Shown here: one piece after another, positions 9,939 through 18,391 of the stretch
Layout: every line of letters starts with the position of its first letter
Position numbering within the stretch: the first letter of the stretch is position 1
NCBI RefSeq assembly: GCF_003254155.1
Contig: NZ_QKZI01000003.1
Coordinates: 1-64,000, forward strand
Length of the DNA stretch: 64,000 bases
Direction of reading: 5' to 3'
Source: Psychrobacillus insolitus
Lineage (GTDB): Bacteria > Bacillota > Bacilli > Bacillales_A > Planococcaceae
Made by a program: the position numbers and the translations under genes
The notes under the pieces: generated by a model
Database searches by the model: none
What the model was told of the DNA's origin: nothing
What the model saw: the letters and a program-made list of their open reading frames with translations, nothing else

Positions 9939-10036
9939 AAATTGTGCATTTATTGTCAATCTTCTAATTAGTAATAATAAGAATTGTGTTATAATAGAAA
10001 TAATTAAGACTTCTATTTTAACAAGGGGTGGCTATA

Positions 10037-10252
10037 ATGATGAAAAAAGAAATACACGAACAGTTGCGTCAATTAAGAGAAGAAAGAAACATTTCTTTAG
10101 AAACACTTTCCTTAAAAACAAGAATTGGTACAGCAAAACTTGAAGCTTATGAATCTGGTGCAGAAAAACCTTCTGTCCAAACAATACTCACATTATCGAA
10201 TGCTTTAGAAGTCCCAGCATCTAATTTATTAGACGGAATTGAAAATGCATAA
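10037..10252 (+). CDS. Small XRE-family helix-turn-helix protein
   Basis: About 71 residues that are almost entirely one Cro/C1-type HTH: LRQLREERNISLETLSLKTRI, then a second helix and EKPSVQTILTLSNALEVPAS. It has no effector domain, so it probably acts as a dimeric repressor or as a partner of another protein. The reading frame opens at a GTG at 10028 inside the AAGGGGTGG ribosome binding site; the ATG at 10037 (or 10040) is the likely start. It lies ~90 bases after the symporter gene on the same strand and ends at a strong terminator. The target is unknown. Confidence 0.8.
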   Translation: MMKKEIHEQLRQLREERNISLETLSLKTRIGTAKLEAYESGAEKPSVQTILTLSNALEVPASNLLDGIENA

Positions 10253-10259
10253 GAAATAA

Positions 10260-10296
10260 AAAACAGTTTTCGGAGTAAAAACCGAAAACTGTTTTT
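10260..10296. terminator. Bidirectional intrinsic terminator
   Basis: AAAACAGTTTTCGG pairs with CCGAAAACTGTTTT, T-flanked on both strands, between the convergent HTH gene and yugE. Confidence 0.88.
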
Positions 10297-10304
10297 TATA
10301 TTAC

Positions 10305-10565
10305 TTAAAGAATGCATTTCATTTCATATTTTAAGGCAATTAATTTATAAGAAATGTCCATGCACTTTTCGAGAGGAATCCACTGTTCAAACGAATGTTC
10401 ATAAATTGATTGAATTCGTTTTGCCAATTCAGATGGATGATCGATACTCTGTAAATTTGCTACAACATCTGCAACTTCTGCATCGTAACTATCCACACCT
10501 ACACTGAAAGGATCCCACTTTTGAAGTGTCCATACCGCTTTTCTATTCATCTCAATTGAGTCCAT
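10305..10565 (-). CDS. yugE: DUF1871 family protein, YugE-like
   Basis: 86 residues, soluble, mostly helical, with WDPFSVGVDSYDAEVADVVA and the helix-rich LAKRIQSIYEHSFEQWIPLE that I recognise from the YugE/DUF1871 family. The biochemical function is unknown. AAGGTGAATGTAA precedes the ATG. It sits next to patB, as in B. subtilis. Confidence 0.82.
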   Translation of the reverse strand: MDSIEMNRKAVWTLQKWDPFSVGVDSYDAEVADVVANLQSIDHPSELAKRIQSIYEHSFEQWIPLEKCMDISYKLIALKYEMKCIL

Positions 10566-10641
10566 TTACATTCACCTTACTACTTTTTTTAGTTAGGGTT
10601 ATAATAACATAATAATAATAAAAGAAAAGAGGTAATTATAT

Positions 10642-11808
10642 ATGTTTGATTTTACAACAAACTTTAATAGAGAAAATACACAATCTGCCAAATGGGACAT
10701 GTTAAAACAAGTCTATTCTTTAGATGATGCAACAGATATACTCCCAATGTGGGTGGCAGACATGGATTTTGCAATAGCCCCAGTTATTTTAGAATCAATT
10801 CAAAAAAGAATGGAACATCCCATCTTTGGCTATAGTTTTCCATCAGAGGAAGTATATCAAGTAATAATGAACTGGCTAAATGATAGACATCAGTTAGCAA
10901 TTGAAAAAGAATCAGTATTATTACGCCATGGTGTAATTCCAGCGCTAACTGAGGTAATTGATGCTTTTACAGATGAAGGAGATACTATTCTAACCTTTAC
11001 ACCAATCTATCCCCCTTTGACATCCATTCCTCACAAATTGGGACGAGTGGTTGAAACATGTCTTTTGATTGAAAACGAAAATTCATTTGAAATTGATTTC
11101 GAGGAGTTTGAAAAAAGTTTACAACAAAATGTGAAAGCATTTATTCTTTGTAATCCACATAATCCAGCTGGAAAAGTATGGAGTAAAGAAGACCTGACAA
11201 AAATAGCGGCTTTATGTCAGGCTAATAATGTTTTAGTCTTTTCAGATGAAATTCACTCAGATCTCATTTTCAAGCCAAACACACATATCTCCCTTCTATC
11301 TGTTGCAGAAGACCCTGCAAACATAATAACTTTCTTTGCACCGACTAAAACATTTAACATTGCTGGTATTCAAGCCGCAGTCATGATCGTTTCTGATAGT
11401 GAAAAACGAAAAGTATTAAATGACCGAGCAATGAAACGTGGAGAAATGGGCTTAAATATATTCTCTCTAGTAGCATTACAAGCTGCGTATGAAAAAGGAG
11501 CTCCTTGGTTAGAAGAACTATTAGTAACACTGTCTTCCAATATGGATTATGTTATCGAACAGTTGTCCAATGTAGCAGGTATTAAAGTTAGTAAACCTGA
11601 TGCGACGTATTTAATGTGGATAGATTATAGAGGGACAGGTCTTTCTGAAAAAGAAATTATGCACTTATTATTAACGAAAGGAAAAGTAGCTTTAGATCCT
11701 GGAACTAAGTACGGAGAAGCTGGAAATGGATTCTTACGTATAAATGTAGCTTGCCCACCTTCATTACTAGAAGATGGCATAGCACGATTTATCAAATCAC
11801 TTACCTGA
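10642..11808 (+). CDS. patB: PatB/MalY-type C-S lyase (cystathionine beta-lyase-like aminotransferase)
   Basis: This 388-residue fold-type I PLP enzyme has the subfamily N-terminus LPMWVADMDF (residues 34-43), CNPHNPAGKVW (170-180), SDEIHSDL (201-208) and the PLP lysine K236 in FFAPTKTFN. PatB/MalY enzymes cleave cystathionine or other S-substituted cysteines to pyruvate, ammonia and a thiol. AAGAGGTAATTATAT precedes the ATG, and a TATAAT lies ~37 bases upstream of it. The neighbouring yugE agrees with the B. subtilis order. Downstream lies 1.3 kb of repeat-rich sequence. Confidence 0.92.
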   Translation: MFDFTTNFNRENTQSAKWDMLKQVYSLDDATDILPMWVADMDFAIAPVILESIQKRMEHPIFGYSFPSEEVYQVIMNWLNDRHQLAIEKESVLLRHGVIPALTEVIDAFTDEGDTILTFTPIYPPLTSIPHKLGRVVETCLLIENENSFEIDFEEFEKSLQQNVKAFILCNPHNPAGKVWSKEDLTKIAALCQANNVLVFSDEIHSDLIFKPNTHISLLSVAEDPANIITFFAPTKTFNIAGIQAAVMIVSDSEKRKVLNDRAMKRGEMGLNIFSLVALQAAYEKGAPWLEELLVTLSSNMDYVIEQLSNVAGIKVSKPDATYLMWIDYRGTGLSEKEIMHLLLTKGKVALDPGTKYGEAGNGFLRINVACPPSLLEDGIARFIKSLT

Positions 11809-11821
11809 GAAAAGCGAAAGC

Positions 11822-11997
11822 GCCCTTTTCTAAATGGACGTTTTCGGTTCGCTCTGGACGAAACTTATGGTAATAGGATAAACGAGTAAGAGGTAGATGA
11901 GCTACGTGACTGCGTCACGTAGCTCATCTACTTTTTTCGGTCATCCTATTACCGTCGTTTGTCCGTCGCTCCCCTAAAACATCTAAGAGAAAAGGGC
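11822..11997. repeat. Large nested imperfect palindrome (176 bp)
   Basis: Three pairs of arms are nested concentrically: GCCCTTTTCT (11822-11831) with AGAAAAGGGC (11988-11997); GGTAATAGGAT (11869-11879) with ATCCTATTACC (11943-11953); and a perfect 18-bp core, GTAGATGAGCTACGTGAC (11893-11910) with its complement (11914-11931) around TGC. A T-run follows the core, so it could stop patB transcription. It begins 14 bases after the patB stop. Confidence 0.85.
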
Positions 11998-12045
11998 AAA
12001 TGCTTTGGGTAATAAAAGAAGAGATACTTTTCTACATAGTAAAGT

Positions 12046-12236
12046 GCGCCTGAAGATGCAATTTCAGGCGCCATCCGCTTTTCTATAAAATAATACTTCC
12101 TTATTTTTATAGAAGAGTTCCTTGTCTACATAAGTTACTAGAAGAAAATAAGATTCTGTTTAGAAATGGTTCAAAAAAATGGAGAAGCATTCATCTAAGT
12201 AAGGCGTGACATGAAAGCCAAAATTGCATCTTTGGC
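12046..12236. repeat. Pair of inverted hairpins with mutually complementary loops
   Basis: Hairpin 1 (12046-12071) is GCGCCTGAA-loop-TTCAGGCGC with loop GATGCAAT. Hairpin 2 (12217-12236) is GCCAAA-loop-TTTGGC with loop ATTGCATC. The loops are exact reverse complements, and the stems differ while staying paired, so these are diverged inverted copies of one hairpin. Read on the minus strand, hairpin 1 is preceded by TAGAAAAGCGG, which links it to the short AGAAAAGCGC repeat family. Confidence 0.7.
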
Positions 12237-12429
12237 GTCCTCTTTAGGTAAGCATGCGGCTCCTCTCTTCTTAACCAAAGCTTTCACATAATGATTCCGA
12301 TTATTTTTGGAGAGCGGCGGACAGTCATTAGTTACACAATTACAAAAAAAGAAATGGCTTAAGCGACTAGAAGAAATTATACAAACTGTGTTCCAAGTAT
12401 GTGAAATTCTTATACTTTCTTATTCCTTG

Positions 12430-12449
12430 AGAAAAGCGCAAGCGCCTAT
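12430..12449 (+). repeat. Short AGAAAAGCGC repeat, truncated copy
   Basis: The sequence AGAAAAGCGCAAGCGCCTAT is shared with the fuller copy at 27529. A variant (GAGAAAAGCGAAAGCGCCC) also directly follows patB at 11807. This copy abuts the left end of the composite repeat at 12471. Confidence 0.6.
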
Positions 12450-12470
12450 TACTGCGTAAGGCAGCAAATA

Positions 12471-12782
12471 CCGTTGGGGAAGAATTTTAGTCGGCTATAA
12501 TTGATTTATGTAGTTGTCGCGGGACTGTCCAGAAAGTCAGAAAACTGATTTTTTGAGGCAGTCTTTTTATGTAGTTTTTTAAATCTTGGTTTCTATTTGA
12601 GCTTATGCTTCCAATATTCTCTTTGCTGATTTTCGTTACGAGCGGCGACTCCAGTGGGATTAGCGTGACAGGTGAGACCCCGCAGGAGCGAAGCGACGAG
12701 GAGGCTCACCGCACGCCCCACGGAAAGCGTCCGCTCGTAACGAAAATCAGCGCGGATCAGGATTTTATTTCACCAATCTCAT
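12471..12782 (+). repeat. Composite hairpin repeat, copy A (shortest, 312 bp)
   Basis: This copy shares its left module (TTTTAGTCGGCTATA, then GGACTGTCCAGAAAGTCAG, an inner TCAG/CTGA stem, GAGGCAGTC and a T-run) and right module with copies at 24219 and 32883. The right module is a long hairpin with 21-bp perfect outer arms (12625-12645 and 12731-12751) and inner GGTGAG/CTCACC and GTGGG/CCCAC pairs. Its terminal inverted repeats are degraded (CCGTTGGGGAA and CACCAATCTCAT). The spacer between modules is only ~60 bases. It lies between convergent patB and the small gene at 13116. Confidence 0.88.
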
Positions 12783-12803
12783 TTCTACACGTTTAATTTT
12801 TTA

Positions 12804-13013
12804 CTCTATTTTATTCATCATGATTTATAAAATAGAGCAAAATGGAGATACGACTTATCCGAAAATAAGTGCCAAAAGAGACTTTCCTCCTGTTTTTGTA
12901 CTTATTTTAAAATATGTCGTATGTCAGTTTTGGCCATTTTTGAGGTTTGGAAGATTTTTTTTGGAAGGCTTGTTTTAGCCACAAACTCTCAGAGTATTTG
13001 ATTCTAAAACAAG
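12804..13013. repeat. Cluster of three further inverted repeats
   Basis: Arms are CTCTATTTTAT (12804-12814) with ATAAAATAGAG (12827-12837); ATACGAC plus AAAATAAGT (12848-12870) with ACTTATTTT plus GTCGTAT (12900-12922); and CTTGTTTTAG (12969-12978) with CTAAAACAAG (13004-13013). There is no coding potential. Together with the elements to the left, this fills the gap between patB and the next gene with foldable repeats. Confidence 0.65.
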
Positions 13014-13102
13014 ATAGCAAAGTTAGTTTGGTTGGATTTTTTTGTGTCTCGAGCGATTTAGAAAAATCATCCATCCTGTGATTAAATTCTTATTCTTCAA
13101 GA

Positions 13103-13138
13103 AAAAACAGTCAACTCAATTCTGAGTTGACTGTTTTT
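13103..13138. terminator. Intrinsic terminator overlapping the stop of the 73-residue gene
   Basis: AAACAGTCAACTCA pairs with TGAGTTGACTGTTT around a 4-base loop, with A/T tracts on both sides. The stop codon at 13116-13118 is inside the stem. Confidence 0.85.
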
Positions 13139-13337
13139 CCATTTCTTCTCTTCTTGCTTTCATTATTCTATCTTCTATTTCTTTTGTTTTTAAAGCATCT
13201 TTTGCAGATTTACTTTTAATCCATTTAAATACTAGTAGACAAATTATTATAAAAACAATTAATTCAATAACTACTGGGATATATTCTGTTTTATCATCCG
13301 GGAAATATAAAAACCCTAATTGTAAAAAAGTTAACAT
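13116..13337 (-). CDS. Small single-pass membrane protein, unrecognised
   Basis: 73 residues: a short N-terminal segment, one strong membrane helix (VVIELIVFIIICLLVF, about residues 22-37), then a highly charged cytosolic tail (KSKSAKDALKTKEIEDRIMK, then RREEMEKQ) that is probably helical. AAGGAAGTGTATAT precedes the ATG. It starts 17 bases after the cyclophilin gene ends on the same strand and ends in its own terminator, so it is probably the second gene of a two-gene transcript. I do not recognise a family. Confidence 0.7.
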   Translation of the reverse strand: MLTFLQLGFLYFPDDKTEYIPVVIELIVFIIICLLVFKWIKSKSAKDALKTKEIEDRIMKARREEMEKQSTQN

Positions 13338-13353
13338 ATATACACTTCCTTAT

Positions 13354-13941
13354 TTACTTTTGTAAAACTTCGATTGAATCAATTGTAATGTCTTTTAATG
13401 GTTTGTCATTTGCACCTTTTTCTACAGTAGCAATTTGAGTAACGATATCCAACCCTTCAATTACTTGTCCAAATACTGTATGCTTCTGATCTAAATGTGG
13501 TGTTCCACCCGTTTTTACGTATGCCTCTGCGATTTCTTGTGGCCATCCACCTGTTGTAAATTGTTCTACAGTAGCTGGTGCTTCTGATGCTTGAACAATA
13601 AAAAATTGACTTCCATTCGTATTGGGTCCTGCATTTGCCATAGAAAGAGCTCCATAAAGGTTAAACAAATTCATCGAAAATTCATCTTCAAATTCTTCTC
13701 CGTAAATACTTTCTCCACCCATACCAGTTCCAGTTGGATCTCCACCCTGGATCATAAAATCTTGAATGACACGATGGAAAATAATACCGTCATAATAATT
13801 ATTTTCTGCATGTGTTAAAAAGTTTTCTACCGTTTTAGGAGCAAGTTCAGGGAATAACTTAATCTTTAGGTCCCCCATAGATGTATGCATGACTATTAAT
13901 GCTTCGTTTGAAGCTACTTCTGTTGATAATTGTGGGTACAT
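13354..13941 (-). CDS. ppiB: Peptidyl-prolyl cis-trans isomerase, cyclophilin type
   Basis: The 195-residue cyclophilin has the signatures [20 protein letters not shown] (residues ~47-66), [31 protein letters not shown] and [14 protein letters not shown]. It accelerates proline isomerisation during folding. No signal peptide or lipobox is visible, so it is cytosolic. It is longer than B. subtilis PpiB (143 residues), with an ~18-residue N-terminal extension and an insert around [35 protein letters not shown] precedes the ATG. Confidence 0.95.
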   Translation of the reverse strand: MYPQLSTEVASNEALIVMHTSMGDLKIKLFPELAPKTVENFLTHAENNYYDGIIFHRVIQDFMIQGGDPTGTGMGGESIYGEEFEDEFSMNLFNLYGALSMANAGPNTNGSQFFIVQASEAPATVEQFTTGGWPQEIAEAYVKTGGTPHLDQKHTVFGQVIEGLDIVTQIATVEKGANDKPLKDITIDSIEVLQK

Positions 13942-14100
13942 TAGTGTATCTCCTCTGTTGTTTTATTTGAATCTATTCATGTATATTTCAGGTGATTTGT
14001 ACTGTATTTATTTTATACAATAAAACAATTTTATAAGTTTAACTAATTAAAGACAAGTTTAACATATTGAATTGTCTTTTTCAGTGACAAACTCTTAAAC

Positions 14101-14129
14101 TTTATAAGCAATACAAAATGTCCTATAAT
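14101..14129 (+). promoter_or_regulatory. Candidate sigma-A promoter for the MFS gene
   Basis: TTTATA (14101-14106), a 17-base spacer and a perfect TATAAT (14124-14129), 48 bases before the likely start codon. Confidence 0.5.
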
Positions 14130-14176
14130 AGAGATTATGCATAATGTGCGCAACAAACTAGAAAGAAGGGATGTTG

Positions 14177-15415
14177 ATGAGCGTACAAAAACGAAATTTT
14201 ACGATTATGTGGGTTTCAACTTTTCTTGTGTCCAGTACGATGACCATGATTATGCCCTTTTTATCTTTATACATTAATACGATGGGTGAATTTACAGATG
14301 CGTATGTTCAAAAATGGTCTGGGTTAATATTCGGAGCTACCTTTGTTACAGCTTTTCTAATGTCTCCAATATGGGGAAGAATCGCTGATAAATACGGGTA
14401 CAAGCCTATTTTAATCATTAATGGATTTGGAATTGCGATCAGTGTATTTTTAATGGGTTTTGTAAATTCAGTAGAATCCTTCTTTGTACTTCGCCTATTC
14501 ATGGGGATAGTTACAGGATTTATACCAACGTCACTTGCGTTTATAAGTTCTCAAACACCGAGAAATATTGCAGGTAAAACGATGGCAACTCTTCAAATGG
14601 GAAGTGTTTCTGGTACTCTTTTCGGACCTATTATTGGTGGACTAATGGCAGATACATTTGGGTTTCAATATACATTCATCATTACAGCAGTAGCAGTATC
14701 TCTTGCAGCTTGTATCGTTTTATTTGGGATACATGAGATTAAAAGAGAGAAACAAATAGGAGATCATGAATACTCTAGAAAAACGGTTATCTCTGGAATT
14801 TTCCATCACCGTTTAATCTTAAATGTGTTAATGATTACATCGCTCATTCAAATAGGAATATTTAGTATTCAACCACTCTTGTCTTTATATGTCTCTCAAT
14901 TAACGGATTCAAAAGAAGTTGCTCTACTTGCAGGGATTACATTCAGTGCAACTGGGGTTGGGAGTTTAATGTTTGCACGAACTTGGGGAAAACTTGGGGA
15001 TTCTATCGGGTATGAAAAAATACTAGCCGTGTTACTCATCATAGCGTTTGTTTTCACCGTTCCTCAAGCATTCGTAACAGAATTATGGCAATTGGTTATT
15101 CTTCGTTTCTTATTTGGAATCGCAACCGGTGGACTAATTCCAATTACGACAGCCCTTATAAGAAGAGAAGCTCCAATAGATGTACAAGGTGAGTTAATGG
15201 GTTACAATACAAGTTTCCGCTTTTTAGGGAATATTATAGGACCTATGTTTGGTGGATTTATCAGTGGCTATATTGGGATTTCCTCTGTATTTTTCGTTAC
15301 AGGTGGATTATTTCTATTGGCATTTGCCATTATATATTACGCACGTAAAAAGCCAATGCAAGACTTTGAGGATGTTCTCAACGAAGAGGAATTACATGCC
15401 AAAATGTCTACTTAA
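14177..15415 (+). CDS. MFS multidrug/drug efflux transporter, YuxJ-like
   Basis: About 412 residues with 12 predicted membrane segments. The MFS motif A is GRIADKYGYKP after TM2, with a second half-copy GKLGDSIGYEK after TM8. Motif C-like glycine/proline-rich sequence (GSVSGTLFGPIIGG) in TM5 is typical of drug:H+ antiporters. The start at 14177 is favoured over the ATG at 14171 because the GAAGGG site directly abuts 14171. The synteny with mrp matches B. subtilis yuxJ, but the substrate is unknown. Confidence 0.88.
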   Translation: MSVQKRNFTIMWVSTFLVSSTMTMIMPFLSLYINTMGEFTDAYVQKWSGLIFGATFVTAFLMSPIWGRIADKYGYKPILIINGFGIAISVFLMGFVNSVESFFVLRLFMGIVTGFIPTSLAFISSQTPRNIAGKTMATLQMGSVSGTLFGPIIGGLMADTFGFQYTFIITAVAVSLAACIVLFGIHEIKREKQIGDHEYSRKTVISGIFHHRLILNVLMITSLIQIGIFSIQPLLSLYVSQLTDSKEVALLAGITFSATGVGSLMFARTWGKLGDSIGYEKILAVLLIIAFVFTVPQAFVTELWQLVILRFLFGIATGGLIPITTALIRREAPIDVQGELMGYNTSFRFLGNIIGPMFGGFISGYIGISSVFFVTGGLFLLAFAIIYYARKKPMQDFEDVLNEEELHAKMST

Positions 15416-15503
15416 AAATAGCACAATTTGCTTTTAAACCATTACTTGTTTATGCACCAGTATTTGAAACGACAAGCTTAACACCAAATAATCTGACCAA
15501 TGA

Positions 15504-15535
15504 AAGAAGCTACTAATTTCTGTAGCTTCTTTTTG
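15504..15535 (+). terminator. Intrinsic terminator of the MFS gene
   Basis: AAGAAGCTAC pairs with GTAGCTTCTT, followed by TTTTTGCTTTT. It sits just before the stop of the convergent 74-residue gene. Confidence 0.8.
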
Positions 15536-15538
15536 CTT

Positions 15539-15763
15539 TTATAAAAATGGCAAACTAGCAATAATTGGATCGATTGAAAGCCTATCGCTGAAATAGCTGC
15601 TCCTGATGACATACCCACCAGGTGCTTGTGCTACCGTCTTCTCTTCTAAACCCTTGGAGAAAAACAACATGCCTAGTTCATGAATTGTTTCCGCTATTAA
15701 TTTTAATGCAGCAAAAAGCATGAGATATACTAATGAAAATACGATTAATAACAAAATTTCCAA
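15539..15763 (-). CDS. Small membrane protein upstream of mrpA, function unknown
   Basis: About 74 residues: one N-terminal membrane helix (LLLIVFSLVYLMLFAALKLI), an amphipathic stretch, and a conserved-looking tail with APGGYVIRSSYFSDR. The only start in frame is a TTG at 15763 with no good ribosome binding site. A perfect AAGAGGAG plus ATG lies ~45 bases upstream in a different frame; one extra A in the run after that ATG would join it to this ORF (see findings). B. subtilis has a small gene, yufS, at this position before mrpA, so this may be its counterpart by synteny only. Confidence 0.55.
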   Translation of the reverse strand: MEILLLIVFSLVYLMLFAALKLIAETIHELGMLFFSKGLEEKTVAQAPGGYVIRSSYFSDRLSIDPIIASLPFL

Positions 15764-15958
15764 TTCTAAAATGGGAAATTTCCAAAGACATATGGGTTTT
15801 TCATTTGTTCTCCTCTTACCTTTAATTTATCTACTATGTATCATATCGAAATACTAGAATGTTCTGCAAGTAGCTAGTTATTATGAATGCATTGTGACAT
15901 TATTTACGTTATAATTATTGGAGTGCATTTAAATAAAAGTTTTGAAAGGAGGATTCCT

Positions 15959-18391
15959 TTGTCCTTAATTTTCGCAATATTCACACCCATCCTTATTGCA
16001 TTGCTTATTCCATTTCTCTTTAAAAGGGTACCTAAAATTCATACAGGATGGTTTGTATTAATTGTTCCTGTAGCTCTTGTTAGTTTCTATGCAACTTATC
16101 TTCCTTCCATTATGAGTGGTTCGACATACATAGACGAGTTGCCTTGGATTCCATCACTAGGAATTTCATTTATCTCATACATAGATGGTTTAAGTTTACT
16201 ATTTTCATTATTAATAACTGGAATTGGCTCACTCGTTGTCCTGTATTCTATTTTTTATCTCGATAAAAAGAAGGAAAAGCTAGGCAACTTTTATGTGTAC
16301 TTATTGATCTTTATGACTGCCATGCTTGGCGTTGTACAATCTGATCATTTAATAAGCCTTTATTTCTTTTGGGAACTAACATCCATATCTTCGTTTCTAT
16401 TAATTGGATATTGGTATACGAGAGATGGATCCCGATTTGGTGCATTAAAGTCCATGATGATTACCGTATTTGGTGGCCTTATGATGCTCGGTGGATTCTT
16501 AATCCTTGGAATATTAGGGGATACATTTTCGATTCGGGAACTGATTGCACAAACTACTACACTCGCTACTCATGATCTTTTTGTTTGGGCGCTTGTTTTA
16601 GTATTACTTGGAGCTTTCACAAAATCCGCACAGTTTCCGTTTTATATTTGGTTACCTGATGCAATGGAGGCACCAACTCCTGTCAGTGCATATCTTCACT
16701 CTGCAACGATGGTGAAAGCTGGCCTTTACTTGGTTGCTAGATTTACCCCTATCTTTGCAGTTTCTGAAGTTTGGGTTTGGCTAGTTACAGGTGTGGGGAT
16801 CGTCACCTTATTATGGGGTTCTTTCTTCGCAGTAAAACAAACCGATTTAAAAGCCATTTTAGCTTTTTCAACGGTAAGTCAGCTAGGTTTAATCATGTCT
16901 TTACTAGGAATTGGCTCTATTGCATATCACGTTAGTGGTGATTTAGTTACTACTTATACATTTGCAACATTTGCCGCTATCTTTCATCTGATCAATCATG
17001 CGACGTTTAAAGGTAGTTTGTTCATGATAGCAGGCATCGTCGACCACGAAACTGGTACAAGGGATATTCGTAAACTAGGTGGCCTTATGAGCTTGATGCC
17101 TGTAAGTTTTACAATAGCGCTTATCGGAAGCTTATCGATGGCAGGCGTCCCTCTCTTTAATGGATTTTTAAGTAAAGAAATGTTCTTAGATGCTACTCTT
17201 TCTCTACAACATTTTAACTTGTATGCAATGGACACTTGGGGCATTTTAATACCAATCATTGCATGGGTTGCAAGTGTATTTACATTTGTATATAGCTTGT
17301 ACTTTGTGTTCCATACGTTCCGTGGAAAGTATAAACCTGAACAATTACCTAAGAAAGCACATGAAGCTCCATTAGGAATGCTAGTATCACCAGGAATTTT
17401 GGCTACACTTGTTATCGTTATATTCTTTGTTCCAAATTTCCTAGGAAATACTTTTGTAAAACCAGCAGTAGTAGCTATTCAACCATTAACTTATGCTGTA
17501 CCTGCTGATGTTGGCTTTACGATTAAAGCTTGGCATGGATTTGATTCTATAGCTTTATACATGACGTTAGGAATCTTCTTAGTTGGTTTCGTATTATATA
17601 AATTGCTTCCAAAATGGACAGCAATTTATCAAGCTATTCCATCTAAACTGTCATTAAACAAAATGTATGATGGATTAATGAATTTTGCTGATCATGGAAC
17701 AAATCGTATTTCTTCCTTATACATGACAGGTTCCATTCGATCCTATTTACTGTATATGTTTGCAGCGATTATCATGTTGCTTGCAAGTACTTTATGGATC
17801 AAAGATGCATTTGTTATTAGCTTCGATAATTTAGCACCTATTCGCTTTTTCGAAATATTAATATCGATTATCTTAGTTGTTGGAACACTTACCATATTAT
17901 TTACTAAGTCTAGATTAACAGCGATTATAGCACTTGGTGCAGTAGGCTATACAGTTGCTCTATTCTTCATCATTTTTAAAGCACCTGACCTTGCATTGAC
18001 ACAGCTAGTCATCGAAACTGTTTCTGTCGCACTGTTTTTAGGAGCATTTTATTATTTACCGAAATTGAATAAGCACGAGAAAGGGAAAGAAGACAGAGGA
18101 TTCCGTTTAGGAAACTTCATCATTGCTCTTGGAGTTGGTGTCATGGTTACGCTAATCGCTATCTCTTCCCACTCTCAAAAACTCGTGCCTTCCATCTCTC
18201 AGTATTATAAAGATACAGTTTACTCGGAAGCTGGTGGAGGAAATATTGTAAATGTTATTTTAGTAGATTATCGTGGTTTTGATACATTGTTTGAGATAAG
18301 TGTATTGACTATCGCTTCACTTGGAATCATTGGAATGATTACAGTTCGTCTTGCAAAAAAGAAAGGAGATAGAAAAATTGAAAACAAATGA
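15959..18391 (+). CDS. mrpA: Mrp Na+/H+ antiporter subunit A
   Basis: 810 residues from the TTG at 15959, which follows AAAGGAGGATTCC. An in-frame upstream ATG at 15887 lacks a binding site and would add 24 non-conserved residues. The N-terminal ~500 residues are a NuoL-like (complex I) antiporter module with KSAQFPFYIWLPDAMEAPTP and HSATMVKAGLY. The C-terminal ~200 residues are the MrpA-specific extension with the MbhD/MbhE-like domain (LAPIRFFEI..., FKAPDLALTQLVIETVSVAL). It is the largest subunit of the hetero-oligomeric Na+/H+ antiporter used in alkali and Na+ tolerance. Its end overlaps mrpB by 14 bases. Confidence 0.96.
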   Translation: MSLIFAIFTPILIALLIPFLFKRVPKIHTGWFVLIVPVALVSFYATYLPSIMSGSTYIDELPWIPSLGISFISYIDGLSLLFSLLITGIGSLVVLYSIFYLDKKKEKLGNFYVYLLIFMTAMLGVVQSDHLISLYFFWELTSISSFLLIGYWYTRDGSRFGALKSMMITVFGGLMMLGGFLILGILGDTFSIRELIAQTTTLATHDLFVWALVLVLLGAFTKSAQFPFYIWLPDAMEAPTPVSAYLHSATMVKAGLYLVARFTPIFAVSEVWVWLVTGVGIVTLLWGSFFAVKQTDLKAILAFSTVSQLGLIMSLLGIGSIAYHVSGDLVTTYTFATFAAIFHLINHATFKGSLFMIAGIVDHETGTRDIRKLGGLMSLMPVSFTIALIGSLSMAGVPLFNGFLSKEMFLDATLSLQHFNLYAMDTWGILIPIIAWVASVFTFVYSLYFVFHTFRGKYKPEQLPKKAHEAPLGMLVSPGILATLVIVIFFVPNFLGNTFVKPAVVAIQPLTYAVPADVGFTIKAWHGFDSIALYMTLGIFLVGFVLYKLLPKWTAIYQAIPSKLSLNKMYDGLMNFADHGTNRISSLYMTGSIRSYLLYMFAAIIMLLASTLWIKDAFVISFDNLAPIRFFEILISIILVVGTLTILFTKSRLTAIIALGAVGYTVALFFIIFKAPDLALTQLVIETVSVALFLGAFYYLPKLNKHEKGKEDRGFRLGNFIIALGVGVMVTLIAISSHSQKLVPSISQYYKDTVYSEAGGGNIVNVILVDYRGFDTLFEISVLTIASLGIIGMITVRLAKKKGDRKIENK

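Noticed and set aside
9500-9949. 149-codon antisense frame over the symporter gene
   Set aside because: It is antisense to a well-conserved membrane protein, has no ribosome binding site, and is explained by the biased codon use of the + strand gene.
12605-12796. A 63-codon open frame (SGDSSGISVTGETPQERSDE...) in composite repeat A, with a counterpart at 24629-24880
   Set aside because: It is the translation of the hairpin module. The frame is not kept in copy C, there is no ribosome binding site, and similar peptides are a familiar artefact of Bacillus repeats.
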